Under the pieces are notes generated by a model. The model searched no databases. It was given only the letters and a program-made list of their open reading frames with translations, and was not told the origin of the DNA. A stretch of DNA of 64,000 bases from Streptomyces sp. Ncost-T10-10d (lineage in GTDB: Bacteria > Actinomycetota > Actinomycetes > Streptomycetales > Streptomycetaceae). Made by a program: the position numbers and the translations under genes. Of the stretch, positions 1-8,214 are shown piece by piece; the stretch's first letter is position 1, and each line of letters opens with the position of its first letter. The stretch covers positions 1-64,000 of the forward strand of contig NZ_FMDF01000089.1 of the NCBI RefSeq assembly GCF_900091955.1, written 5' to 3'.

Positions 1-40
1 CCCGAAAACGCCCCCGCTCCTCAAGCGCCGGATTTCACGG

Positions 41-81
41 CCGAAGCCTGCCTCCCCCGACTCGGGGGAGGCAGGCTTCGG
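41..81 (-). terminator. Terminator hairpin after fabF
   Basis: A 20-bp perfect inverted repeat (41-60 with 62-81) lies 27 bases beyond the fabF stop. It would form a very stable hairpin at the end of the fab operon transcript. There is no U-tract, which is common for Streptomyces terminators. Confidence 0.75.
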
Positions 82-108
82 CGTGGATACCGGGCCGCGG
101 ACCGCAGG

Positions 109-1371
109 TCAGACGCTGCGGAACGCCAGGACCACGTTGTGACCGCCGAACCCGAACGAGTTGTTGATCGCGGCGATCGACCCCTCCGGCAGCGGCCGGG
201 GCTCATCGCGCACGATGTCCGCCTCCACCGCCTCGTCGAGGTGCTCCACGTTGATCGTCGGCGGAGCCATCCGGTGGTGCAGCGCCAGGACCGTCGCGAC
301 GGTCTCGATGCCGCCCGCGCCACCGAGGAGGTGACCGGTCATCGACTTCGTCGCGGAGATCGCGACGTGGTCGAGATCGTCGCCCAGAACCTTGCGCAGA
401 GCCTTCAGCTCCGCGACATCGCCCTGCGGCGTCGACGTGGCGTGCGCGTTGAGGTGCACGACCTCGGACGGCTTGAGGTCCGTCTGGTCCAGCAGGTTCT
501 GCATCGCGGCGGCGATGCCACGGCCGGTCGGCTCGGGCTGCGCGATGTGATGGGCGTCAGCGGACAGACCCTGGCCCAGCACCTCGCAGTAGACCTTGGC
601 GCCACGCGCGGCGGCGTGCTCCGCGGACTCCAGGACGACGACCCCGGCACCCTCGCCGAGGACGAAGCCGTCACGGCCCGTGTCGTACGGACGCGACGCC
701 TTCTGGGGATCGTCGTTGTTCTTGGACATCGCCATCATGTTGGCGAACGCGGCGATCGGCAGCGGGTGGATCGCCGCCTCGGTGCCACCGGCGAGAACCA
801 CATCGGCACGGCCGGTGCGGATCATCTCGACGGCGTACCCGATCGCCTCCGCGCCCGAGGCGCAGGCGGAGACCGGAGTGTGCACACCGGCCTGGGCGTT
901 GACCTCCAGGCCGACGTTGGCGGCCGGGCCGTTGGGCATGAGCATGGGCACAGTGTGCGGGGAGACGCGGCGTACGCCCTTCTCCTTGAGCACGTCGTAC
1001 TGGTCGAGCAGGGTGATCACGCCGCCGATACCGGAGGCGATGACCGAGCCCAGCCGCTCGGGCTGGATCGTGTCGTCCTCACCGGCCTTGCCGGTGAAGC
1101 CGGCGTCCGCCCACGCCTCGCGGGCCGCGATCAGCGCGAACTGCGCCGAGCGGTCCAGCTTGCGGGCGAGCGGGCGGGGCAGTACGTCGCCCGGGTCGAC
1201 GGCCGCGAGGGCGGCGATCCGGACGGGCAGTTCGGCGAAACGTTCGCCCTCGAGAGGCTTGACGCCGGAACGACCGGCCATCAGACCTTCCCAGGTCGAC
1301 GCCGAGTCGCCACCCAGCGGAGTGGTTGCGCCGATACCGGTGACGACCACGGTGCGATTGGTCGAGTTCAC
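109..1371 (-). CDS. fabF: 3-oxoacyl-ACP synthase II (KAS II)
   Basis: This enzyme condenses malonyl-ACP with growing acyl-ACP in the cytosolic type II fatty acid elongation cycle. The 420-residue protein has the thiolase-fold landmarks: nucleophile Cys in VSACASGAEA (near residue 165), the first active-site His in NAHATSTPQGD and the second in KSMTGHLLGGAGG. I chose the GTG at 1371 because the family N-terminus (NSTNRTVVVTGIG) follows it directly and GGAGAAG lies upstream; a longer frame to 1434 adds an unrelated Pro/Ser-rich leader. It is the last gene of fabD-fabH-acpP-fabF, 77 bp after acpP. The cluster carries no chain-length factor or other polyketide genes, so primary metabolism is the natural reading. 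Confidence 0.96.
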   Translation of the reverse strand: MNSTNRTVVVTGIGATTPLGGDSASTWEGLMAGRSGVKPLEGERFAELPVRIAALAAVDPGDVLPRPLARKLDRSAQFALIAAREAWADAGFTGKAGEDDTIQPERLGSVIASGIGGVITLLDQYDVLKEKGVRRVSPHTVPMLMPNGPAANVGLEVNAQAGVHTPVSACASGAEAIGYAVEMIRTGRADVVLAGGTEAAIHPLPIAAFANMMAMSKNNDDPQKASRPYDTGRDGFVLGEGAGVVVLESAEHAAARGAKVYCEVLGQGLSADAHHIAQPEPTGRGIAAAMQNLLDQTDLKPSEVVHLNAHATSTPQGDVAELKALRKVLGDDLDHVAISATKSMTGHLLGGAGGIETVATVLALHHRMAPPTINVEHLDEAVEADIVRDEPRPLPEGSIAAINNSFGFGGHNVVLAFRSV

Positions 1372-1448
1372 TGGAAAATCTTCTCCACGTGTAGAGGGTC
1401 GTGAATCAGCGGCGCCACCGCCGGGTGGCGACACAGGAGCCGGCCTGA

Positions 1449-1697
1449 TCAGGCCTGGTGCTTGAGGATGTAGTCGGCAGCGTCGCCGACCGTCTTGAGG
1501 TTCTTGACGTCCTCGTCGGGGATCTTGACGTCGAAGCGCTCCTCGGCGGCGACGACGACCTCGACCATGGACAGCGAGTCGACGTCCAGGTCGTCGGTGA
1601 AGGACTTGTCCAGCTGGACGTCCTCGACCGGGATACCGGCGATCTCGTTGACGATCTCGGCGAGACCGTTGACGATCTCTTCCTGGGTGGCGGCCAT
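1449..1697 (-). CDS. acpP: Acyl carrier protein
   Basis: This 82-residue acidic protein carries the growing fatty acyl chain on a 4'-phosphopantetheine arm. The attachment serine is in DLDVDSLSMVEVV, the classic DSL motif, near residue 41. The ATG at 1697 has GAAGGAG eight bases upstream. It sits between fabH (63 bp upstream) and fabF and is therefore the primary-metabolism ACP, not a polyketide one. The protein is rich in Asp and Glu, as expected for ACPs. Confidence 0.97.
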   Translation of the reverse strand: MAATQEEIVNGLAEIVNEIAGIPVEDVQLDKSFTDDLDVDSLSMVEVVVAAEERFDVKIPDEDVKNLKTVGDAADYILKHQA

Positions 1698-1760
1698 GTT
1701 GGCGCTCCTTCGATGTGTTTCAGCAGGGTTCGGACGTCCGGACCGGAAGGTCCGGTGTGC

Positions 1761-2762
1761 CTAGGGGAGAGTAACGACCGTCGCGGCGTAGACGAGACCC
1801 GCCCCGAAGCCGATGACGAGCGCGGTGTCGCCGCTCTTCGCCTGACCGGTCGCCAGAAGCCGCTCCATAGCGAGCGGAATCGAGGCGGCCGAGGTGTTGC
1901 CGGTGGTCTCCACGTCACGGGCGACCGTGACGTTCTCCGGCAGCTTCAGGGTCTTCACCATCGAGTCGATGATCCGCATGTTGGCCTGGTGCGGAATGAA
2001 GACGTCCAGGTCTTTCGGGGCGATCCCGGCCGCGTCCAGCGCTTGCTGGGCGACCTTCGCCATCTCGAAGACGGCCCAGCGGAAGACCGCCTGGCCCTCC
2101 TGCGTGATGGCCGGGAACTTCTCCGGGCGCTCGGCGTGGAACTCGTCCCACGCCACGGTCTGCTTGATCGTCTCGGACTTGTCGCCCTCGGAGCCCCAGA
2201 CGGTCGGGCCTATGGCCGGCACCTTGGAGGGGCCGACGACGACCGCGCCGGCGCCGTCGCCGAAGAGGAAGGCCGTCGTGCGGTCCTCCTTGTCGGTGAG
2301 GTCGCTGAGCCGCTCCACGCCGATGACGAGAACGTACTCCGCCGAACCCTCGACGATCATGCCCTTGGCGAGGGTCAGTCCGTAGCCGAAGCCCGCGCAG
2401 CCGGCCGAGATGTCGAAGGCGGCGGGCTTGCCCGCGCCGACCTTGTGGGCGATCTCGGTCGCGATGGCCGGGGTCTGCTTGAAGTGCGAGACGGTGGAAA
2501 CGATCACGGCGCCGATCTGCTCGGGCGTGATCCCGGCGTCGGCGATGGCCTTCCCGGACGCCTCCACGGACATCGCGGCCACGGTCTCCTCCTCGGAGGC
2601 CCAGTGGCGGGTGGCGATGCCGGAGCGCGAGCGGATCCACTCGTCGGACGAGTCGATCGTCTCGAGGATCACCTCGTTGGGCACGACACGGGTCGGACGG
2701 TAGCCGCCGACACCCATGATGCGTGCATACGGGGCGCCCTGACTGGGCTTGATCTTCGACAT
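1761..2762 (-). CDS. fabH: 3-oxoacyl-ACP synthase III
   Basis: FabH initiates fatty acid synthesis by condensing a short acyl-CoA (in Streptomyces often branched starters) with malonyl-ACP. The 333-residue protein shows the Cys-His-Asn triad: Cys in DISAGCAGFGYG (near residue 120), His in IPHQANMR and Asn in TTGNTSAASIPLA. The ATG at 2762 is preceded by AAGGAG, which overlaps the fabD stop region (13 bp gap), so translation is probably coupled to fabD. In-frame sequence upstream of this ATG belongs to the fabD region and is not a FabH N-terminus. Confidence 0.97.
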   Translation of the reverse strand: MSKIKPSQGAPYARIMGVGGYRPTRVVPNEVILETIDSSDEWIRSRSGIATRHWASEEETVAAMSVEASGKAIADAGITPEQIGAVIVSTVSHFKQTPAIATEIAHKVGAGKPAAFDISAGCAGFGYGLTLAKGMIVEGSAEYVLVIGVERLSDLTDKEDRTTAFLFGDGAGAVVVGPSKVPAIGPTVWGSEGDKSETIKQTVAWDEFHAERPEKFPAITQEGQAVFRWAVFEMAKVAQQALDAAGIAPKDLDVFIPHQANMRIIDSMVKTLKLPENVTVARDVETTGNTSAASIPLAMERLLATGQAKSGDTALVIGFGAGLVYAATVVTLP

Positions 2763-2775
2763 GCTCTCGGGCTCC

Positions 2776-3690
2776 TTAGGCGCCCGCGTGCTCGGAGATG
2801 AGCGCGCGGGCCGCGTCGAGGTCGTCGGGGGTCTTGAGCGCGAGGGTCTGCACACCGGGCATCGCGCGCTTGGCGAGACCCGTGAGGGTGCCGCCGGGGC
2901 ACGCCTCGATGAGAGCCGTGACGCCCATCTCCTTGAAGGTCTCCATGCACAGGTCCCAGCGGACCGGGTTGGCCACCTGGCCGACCAGTCGCGAGATGAC
3001 CTCGTCGCCGATGGCCACGGGCTTCCCGTCGGCGTTCGAGACATATGTCACGGCCGGATCGGCGATCTTCAGCTTCAGGGCGGCCTCGCGCAGCCGGTCG
3101 ACGGCGGGCGCCATGTGGTGCGTGTGGAAGGCACCGGCGACCTTGAGGGGCACCACGCGGCGTACGCCCTCGGGCTTGTCCTCGGTCAGCGCGGCGATCT
3201 GCGCGGCGGTGCCGGCGGCGACGATCTGGCCGCCACCGTTGACGTTCGCCGGGGTCAGCCCGAGCTTCTCCAGGTGAGGAACCGTCACATCGGGATCGCC
3301 GCCGAGCAGCGCCGCCATGCCGGTCTCGGTGACCGCCGCGGCGTCGGCCATGGCGAGCCCACGGGTACGTACGAGACGGAGTGCGGCCTCGTCGCCGATG
3401 ACTCCGGCGAGGGCGGCTGCGGTGATCTCGCCCACGCTGTGACCTGCGACGACGTCGGGCGACGCGTTGAGCGCGGCGGCGGACAGCAGGCCGGCGGCGA
3501 CCAGCAGCGGCTGTGCCACCGCGGTGTCACGGATCGCCTCGGCGTCGGCCTCGGTGCCGTAGTGGGCGAGGTCGAGCCCGATGGCGTCGGACCAGGCCGC
3601 GATGCGGTCGGCGGCACCGGGGAGTTCGAGCCAGGGAGTCAGGAAGCCGGGCGTCTGAGCGCCTTGGCCGGGAGCGACGAGTACGAGCAC
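2776..3690 (-). CDS. fabD: Malonyl-CoA:ACP transacylase
   Basis: FabD loads malonate from CoA onto AcpP, providing the extender unit for FabH and FabF. The 304-residue protein begins at the family N-terminus LVLVAPGQGAQTPGFL; the nucleophile elbow AGHSVGEITAA holds the catalytic Ser, and the catalytic His is in GAFHTHHM. The start is GTG at 3690; a second in-frame GTG at 3696 is equally close to the purine-rich AAGAGAGAG and adds two residues. It is the first gene of the fab operon, downstream of fasR and separated by 89 bp that should hold the operon promoter. Confidence 0.96.
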   Translation of the reverse strand: MLVLVAPGQGAQTPGFLTPWLELPGAADRIAAWSDAIGLDLAHYGTEADAEAIRDTAVAQPLLVAAGLLSAAALNASPDVVAGHSVGEITAAALAGVIGDEAALRLVRTRGLAMADAAAVTETGMAALLGGDPDVTVPHLEKLGLTPANVNGGGQIVAAGTAAQIAALTEDKPEGVRRVVPLKVAGAFHTHHMAPAVDRLREAALKLKIADPAVTYVSNADGKPVAIGDEVISRLVGQVANPVRWDLCMETFKEMGVTALIEACPGGTLTGLAKRAMPGVQTLALKTPDDLDAARALISEHAGA

Positions 3691-3779
3691 CCTCACACTC
3701 TCTCTTGTGAACGGTCCGGAACACCCGTGGGGACAGGGACGAAGAACCGTATGGGGAATTGTTGATGTCCGACAAAAGT
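3691..3779 (-). promoter_or_regulatory. Probable fab operon promoter and FasR target
   Basis: This 89-bp gap between fasR and fabD is the only space for a fabD promoter. In Streptomyces coelicolor, FasR is known to activate the fab operon by binding upstream of fabD. On the minus strand, just after the fasR stop, there is an imperfect dyad TTGT-N9-ACAA with a TTGTCG that could act as a -35 box. No good -10 box is apparent. The location is inferred from context; the exact site is uncertain. Confidence 0.45.
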
Positions 3780-4985
3780 CTAGGACTGTGGATCTCTGGC
3801 GGCCAAGCGTCCCAAAATCAGGGCGATTCGCAGAGTGAACGCCGAGCGGACATCGGAAGGTGACCATCCGGTGACGTCAGTCACACGTCGGAGCCGGTAG
3901 CGCACGGTGTTGGGGTGGACGAAGAGCATCCTGGCCGCACCCTCCAGGCTGCTCGCCTGCTCCAGATACACACTCAGTGTCTCCAGGAGCGCAGAACCCG
4001 CTTCTTCCAGCGGTCTGTAGATCTCCTCCACCAATTGATCCCGTGCGGCGGGGTCGCCCGCCATCGCGCGCTCCGGCAGCAGATCGTCGGCCAGCACCGG
4101 TCGCGGGGCGTCCTGCCAGGCACTGCACGCCCTGAGCCCGGCGGCCGCCGCCTGCGCGGACCGGGTGGCCGCCAGCAGGTCGGGCACCACGGGCCCGGCG
4201 ACGACCGGACCTGCGGCGTACGGGCCGATCAGCGCCTTCGCGACCTGGAGCGGGTTGTCGCTGCCACCTGCGATGACGACCAGCCGGTTGCCGAGCACCC
4301 CGGTCAGGACCTGGAGCTTCGCGTGCCGGGCGGCCCGCCGGATCGCCTCCACCGTCAGTTCGCTGTCGCCGTCCGGGGCCGTACCGAGCAGCACGCACAC
4401 GTGCTCGGGGGAGTTCCAGCCGAGCGCCGCGGCGCGTGACACGGCGCCCTCGTCGGCCTCGCCGGACAGCACCGCGTTCACCACGAGCGATTCCAGCCGG
4501 GCGTCCCAGGCCCCGCGGGCCTCGGCGGCCTGCGCGTACACCTGGGCGGTCGCGAAGGCGATCTCCCGCGCGTAGACGAGCAGGGCCTCCCGCAGCACGG
4601 ACTCGTCGCCGGGCGCGGCGACCTCCTCGATCGCGGCCTCCATGACCTCGATCGTCGTGCGCACCATCTCGACGGTCTGCCGCAGGGTGATCGCCCGGGT
4701 GAGCTCGCGCGGAGCCGTGCCGAACACATCGGTGGAGATGGCCTGCGGGGTCTCCGGATGCCGGAACCACTCGGTGAACGCCGCGATCCCGGCCTGGGCC
4801 ACCAGGCCGATCCAGGACCGGTTCTCCGGTGGCATCGCCCGGTACCACGGCAGTGACTCGTCCATGCGGGCGATCGCATTGGCGGCCAGCCGGCCGGAGG
4901 ACTGCTCCAGCCGTTTCAGGGTCGCGGCATGCAGGTGGGCGGCGTTCGCAGCGGGCTGCTCAGGATCGGGTCGGGGCACGAACAC
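3780..4985 (-). CDS. fasR: PucR-type activator of fatty acid synthesis, FasR
   Basis: This 401-residue transcription regulator is encoded immediately upstream of fabD, the position of fasR in Streptomyces and of the Rv2242-like regulator in mycobacteria. The C-terminus carries the PucR helix-turn-helix, visible as LFVHPNTVRYRLRRVTDVTG around residues 360-380; the middle has the GGDEF-like CdaR/PucR region, and the Ala-rich N-terminus is family-typical. The start is GTG at 4985 with AAGG upstream. It is divergent from the pirin gene at 5105. The known role in the genus is activation of fabDHPF in response to fatty acid supply; here that is inferred from family and synteny. Confidence 0.93.
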   Translation of the reverse strand: MFVPRPDPEQPAANAAHLHAATLKRLEQSSGRLAANAIARMDESLPWYRAMPPENRSWIGLVAQAGIAAFTEWFRHPETPQAISTDVFGTAPRELTRAITLRQTVEMVRTTIEVMEAAIEEVAAPGDESVLREALLVYAREIAFATAQVYAQAAEARGAWDARLESLVVNAVLSGEADEGAVSRAAALGWNSPEHVCVLLGTAPDGDSELTVEAIRRAARHAKLQVLTGVLGNRLVVIAGGSDNPLQVAKALIGPYAAGPVVAGPVVPDLLAATRSAQAAAAGLRACSAWQDAPRPVLADDLLPERAMAGDPAARDQLVEEIYRPLEEAGSALLETLSVYLEQASSLEGAARMLFVHPNTVRYRLRRVTDVTGWSPSDVRSAFTLRIALILGRLAARDPQS

Positions 4986-5104
4986 AAGACTGCCTTATCG
5001 GAGCACGTGCACGGAGGGCCGGGGCGGTGGCGGGTCGTACTGCCGGGTAGTGGACGGGGCTCGCGGAGGGTCACGGACGGCCCGCGCCGGGCTATCGTGG
5101 ACGG

Positions 5105-5761
5105 GTGATATCCGTTCAGCGCTCCGACGACCGCTTCACGGGCGGGGACGAGGCCGCCGGCATCGCGTCTCTGCACGCCTTCTCGTTCGGCGCCTTCTAC
5201 GACCCGGACAACCTCCGCTTCGGCGCGATTCTGGCCTGCAACGAGGAGCGGCTCGCCCCCGGCGCGGGCTTCGACGAACACCCGCACAGCCACACGGAGA
5301 TCGTCACCTGGGTGGTCGAGGGCGAGCTGACCCACCGCGATTCGACCGGTCACGCCACGGTCGTACGGGCCGGGGACCTTCAGCACCTCAGCGCCGCCGC
5401 AGGCGTCCGTCACGTCGAGCGCAACGACGGCGAACGTCCACTGACGTTCATTCAAATGTGGCTGGCGCCGCACGAACCGGGCGGCGACCCCTCGTACACG
5501 ATCGTTCCCGGCATCGCCGACTCCACCCCGTACGCCCTCCCGGCGGCCGGTGCGATGCTGCACGTACGCAGACTGGCCGCGGGGGAACGCGCGGCGGTGC
5601 CGGACGCGGCGCGGGCGTACGTCCACGTGGTGGCGGGGTGTGTGCGGATCGGCGACGAGGACCTGGCACCCGGCGACGCGGCGTGGATCACGGGGGAACA
5701 GGGCCTGGAAATGGTGGCGGCCGACGCGGCCGAGGTGCTGATCTGGGAACTGTCGGCCTGA
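5105..5761 (+). CDS. Pirin-like bicupin
   Basis: The 218-residue protein is a two-cupin pirin family member (YhaK type). The metal-binding cupin motif is HPHSHTEIVTWVVEGELTHR (near residues 60-80), and a second, degenerate cupin follows after residue 140. Some relatives are quercetin 2,3-dioxygenases or redox sensors; the substrate here is unknown. GTG at 5105 is the start; the coding region is divergent from fasR with a 119-bp shared upstream gap. It is followed 107 bp later by a reductase-like gene on the same strand. Confidence 0.85.
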   Translation: MISVQRSDDRFTGGDEAAGIASLHAFSFGAFYDPDNLRFGAILACNEERLAPGAGFDEHPHSHTEIVTWVVEGELTHRDSTGHATVVRAGDLQHLSAAAGVRHVERNDGERPLTFIQMWLAPHEPGGDPSYTIVPGIADSTPYALPAAGAMLHVRRLAAGERAAVPDAARAYVHVVAGCVRIGDEDLAPGDAAWITGEQGLEMVAADAAEVLIWELSA

Positions 5762-5868
5762 GCCGGCAGGACCACGGGCAGCCCGAATTCAGATCGGTCG
5801 CGGCGCGGCGATGAGTTTTGTCGGCCCGGAGAGTCTCACCACCGTTCACGACAACACAGGAGGAACAC

Positions 5869-6513
5869 GTGGCTCAGCTACTGAGAGTCCAGAACTTCAA
5901 TGTCTCAAGCGACGGAATCGGTGCCGGCGAGGACCAGAGCTTCGAGAGCCCGTTCGGTCACGCCGATCCCGAGAGGCTGTTCTCCTGGGCCGGTGCCACG
6001 GCGAGCTGGCCCATGCGTACCGACCCCGGGGGGAGCCGGGGTCTCGACGACCACTTCACTCGGGACTACGACCGCAACATCGGTGCCGAGATCATGGGCC
6101 GCAACAAGTTCGGGCCCCAGCGCGGGCCCTGGCAGGACTACGAGTGGCGCGGCTGGTGGGGAGACGAGCCGCCGTTCCGCACGCCGGTGTTCGTCATGAC
6201 TCACCACGGGCGTCCTTCGTTCACGCTCTCCGACACCACGTTCCACTTCGTCGACGGCGATCCTGCCGCGGTCCTTGAGCAGGCGCGGGAAGCGGCACAG
6301 GGCAAGGACGTCCGACTCGGCGGCGGGGTGACCACCATCCGGCAGTTCCTCGACGCCGGCCTCGTCGACACCATGCATGTGGCGGTCTCGCCGGTGAAGC
6401 TCGGATCCGGAGTACGGCTCTGGGAGTCACCCGACGAGCTGCTCGACCGGTACCACCTGGAGGTGGTGCCCAGCCCGAGCGGTGTGACGCACCACCTGTT
6501 CTGGCGGAAGTGA
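5869..6513 (+). CDS. Dihydrofolate reductase family protein (RibD C-terminal fold)
   Basis: This 214-residue protein belongs to the RibD_C/DHFR-like group of NADPH-dependent reductases, common as single-domain paralogues in Streptomyces. The diagnostic C-terminal motif LGGGVTTIRQFLDAGLVD and the following PVKLGSG are present, and the middle has a WWGDEPPFRTPVFV stretch typical of YyaP/YwjB-like members. The GTG at 5869 is chosen because AGGAGG lies seven bases upstream; an in-frame ATG at 5818 lacks a ribosome binding site. The physiological substrate cannot be told from sequence. Confidence 0.85.
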   Translation: MAQLLRVQNFNVSSDGIGAGEDQSFESPFGHADPERLFSWAGATASWPMRTDPGGSRGLDDHFTRDYDRNIGAEIMGRNKFGPQRGPWQDYEWRGWWGDEPPFRTPVFVMTHHGRPSFTLSDTTFHFVDGDPAAVLEQAREAAQGKDVRLGGGVTTIRQFLDAGLVDTMHVAVSPVKLGSGVRLWESPDELLDRYHLEVVPSPSGVTHHLFWRK

Positions 6514-6672
6514 CGAGAGCCCGCTCAGGGACGCCGGAGCCACCCACGAGTGCCTTCCGGTGAATGACACTGAATGACTGCGTGGTTGCGGGCGGGACAC
6601 CGGGACGGGTCGCCGTGCTCGTCCGCAACCACCGCACGGCCGTGGGCGGCGGGCCCGCGCGTCGGTGAAGCG

Positions 6673-7263
6673 CTACCGGTCCGCGTCCCAGCGCCACATC
6701 GACCACATGGGCGGCCCGGCCCGGAACGTCATCTCCTCCTGCACGGTGAAGCCGTGCCGCTGGTAGAAGGTCAGGTTGCGGCGGTTGCTCGACTCCAGGA
6801 ACACCGGCCGCCCGTCCGCGTCCGCCTGCTCCAGCAGCCCGCCCAGCACCTGCGATCCGCGCCCTGTGCCGCGCGCGTCCGCGTGGGTGCCGATGTACTC
6901 GACGTACCAGTGCGCGGGCTCGGCCGGGTGGCGGTGCTCCAGCGCGAGCAACCGCATTCCGGTCCGGGGCAGTTGGGACCGGCCCGCCCACAGGAGCGTG
7001 CCCGCGTTGCGCAGCAGATAGCTCAGCGGCAGCTTCCACTTCCCGGGCTCCGCCCACACCGCCGCCACCGTGCGGTCCGGATCGGTCCACACCCGGCCCG
7101 CCGGAATCTGCTGCGCCAGATGCGCGGTGAACAGCAGCCGCAGCCGCCGGTCCCGGTCGTGCGGCATCAGCCAGGACCAGACGGGGTCCTCGGCGTAGGC
7201 ACTGGCGAGTACGGAGGCGAGCGCCGGGACGTCGGAGGCGGCGGCGCGGACTATGTCGGCCAT
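6673..7263 (-). CDS. GNAT family N-acetyltransferase
   Basis: A 196-residue acetyl-CoA-dependent acyltransferase. The acetyl-CoA binding loop is seen as ARGTGRGSQVLGGLL (near residue 135), followed by the characteristic FYQRHGF motif near the C-terminus. ATG at 7263 begins the conserved part (MADIVRAAASDVPAL). No good ribosome binding site precedes it, so a leaderless start is possible. It stands alone, convergent with the reductase gene at 5869-6513. Confidence 0.85.
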   Translation of the reverse strand: MADIVRAAASDVPALASVLASAYAEDPVWSWLMPHDRDRRLRLLFTAHLAQQIPAGRVWTDPDRTVAAVWAEPGKWKLPLSYLLRNAGTLLWAGRSQLPRTGMRLLALEHRHPAEPAHWYVEYIGTHADARGTGRGSQVLGGLLEQADADGRPVFLESSNRRNLTFYQRHGFTVQEEMTFRAGPPMWSMWRWDADR

Positions 7264-7551
7264 GGCCGAGGAGGATAGCGGTTCCCTGGGTGCCGAACTC
7301 CATCCCACTCGAGTGATCGGCGCAATCGTCGGCTCAGGCGTGCGTACCTGTGCCCGTGACACCGGTGACGTCCCCATCGTTCACCCCCTGATCGCCGGAC
7401 TCGAACAGCCCGAACAGCTACGGGAACGATCGTGGGCGGCACCACTGACAGTCCGACGGGGCTTCGTTTCGGGAAAGCTGGAAGACGCCTCAAGAGGGGC
7501 CGATAGTCTCAGGGAATCCTGGTTCGGACATCGCTACGCACGGAGGCCCTG

Positions 7552-8061
7552 ATGATGCGGTTGGAGCGGGGTTCAGGCCGGCTGTACGGCATGATGCTCA
7601 TGCTGGCGGCGGTGGTCCTGCTCGTGGACCAGCTCACCAAAATGTGGGCGGTCTCCGCGCTGTCCGACAGCGAGCGCGTCGCCGTGATCCCCCCTCTGAT
7701 CCACTTCCGACTGCTGTACAACCCTGGCGCCGCGTTCTCCATCGGCACGGGGGCGACATGGGTGTTCACCTTGGCGGCGGCAGCGGCAGTGGTCGGCATC
7801 CTCTACACCGCACGCCGACTGGCCTCTGCGGGCTGGGCGCTCGTGCTGGGCGCGCTGCTCGGCGGTGCGGTGTCCCACCTGGGCGACCGACTCTTCCGCG
7901 AGCCCGGGGTGGCCCGCGGGCATGTTGTGGACTTCATCGACTACGGCCCGTTCGTGGGTAACGTCGCCGACATCGTGCTCGCCTGCGGGTGCGTCGCGTT
8001 GGTGCTGCTCAGCCTGCGTGGTGTGGAGCTCGCCAAGGTGCCGGGCGAAGAATCCGCCTGA
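7552..8061 (+). CDS. lspA: Signal peptidase II paralogue (lipoprotein signal peptidase)
   Basis: LspA cleaves the signal peptide of diacylglyceryl-modified prolipoproteins in the membrane. The 169-residue protein has about four transmembrane segments and both aspartate motifs: GDR (near residue 113) and NVAD (near residue 140), plus VVDFIDYG. The usual GGAxGNLxDR is here GGAVSHLGDR, so the conserved Gly-Asn before the first catalytic Asp is replaced by Ser-His, an unusual divergence. ATG at 7552 has GGAGG upstream; a second ATG follows directly. It faces an lgt gene, and it is not next to an rluD-like gene as housekeeping lspA often is, so I read it as a second copy. Confidence 0.88.
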   Translation: MMRLERGSGRLYGMMLMLAAVVLLVDQLTKMWAVSALSDSERVAVIPPLIHFRLLYNPGAAFSIGTGATWVFTLAAAAAVVGILYTARRLASAGWALVLGALLGGAVSHLGDRLFREPGVARGHVVDFIDYGPFVGNVADIVLACGCVALVLLSLRGVELAKVPGEESA

Positions 8062-8214
8062 CCCGGTACTAGCCCCACGTGATCTCGGCATCTCCAACCA
8101 CGTTCCGCGGCGCGGACTCGTCCATCCGGCAGAAGAGTTCGGCACCGGCTTGCACTCAGCACGGGGCCCCAGGCGAGCCGGGTGTGGCCCGGGCCCGTGG
8201 TGGCGCTGACGGTC

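Noticed and set aside
139..1404. Long plus-strand frame opposite fabF
   Set aside because: Shadow of fabF; composition not protein-like.
109..4985. Possible polyketide cluster because of KAS and ACP genes
   Set aside because: Order fasR-fabD-fabH-acpP-fabF is the housekeeping fatty acid cluster; no chain-length factor, cyclase or PKS modules.
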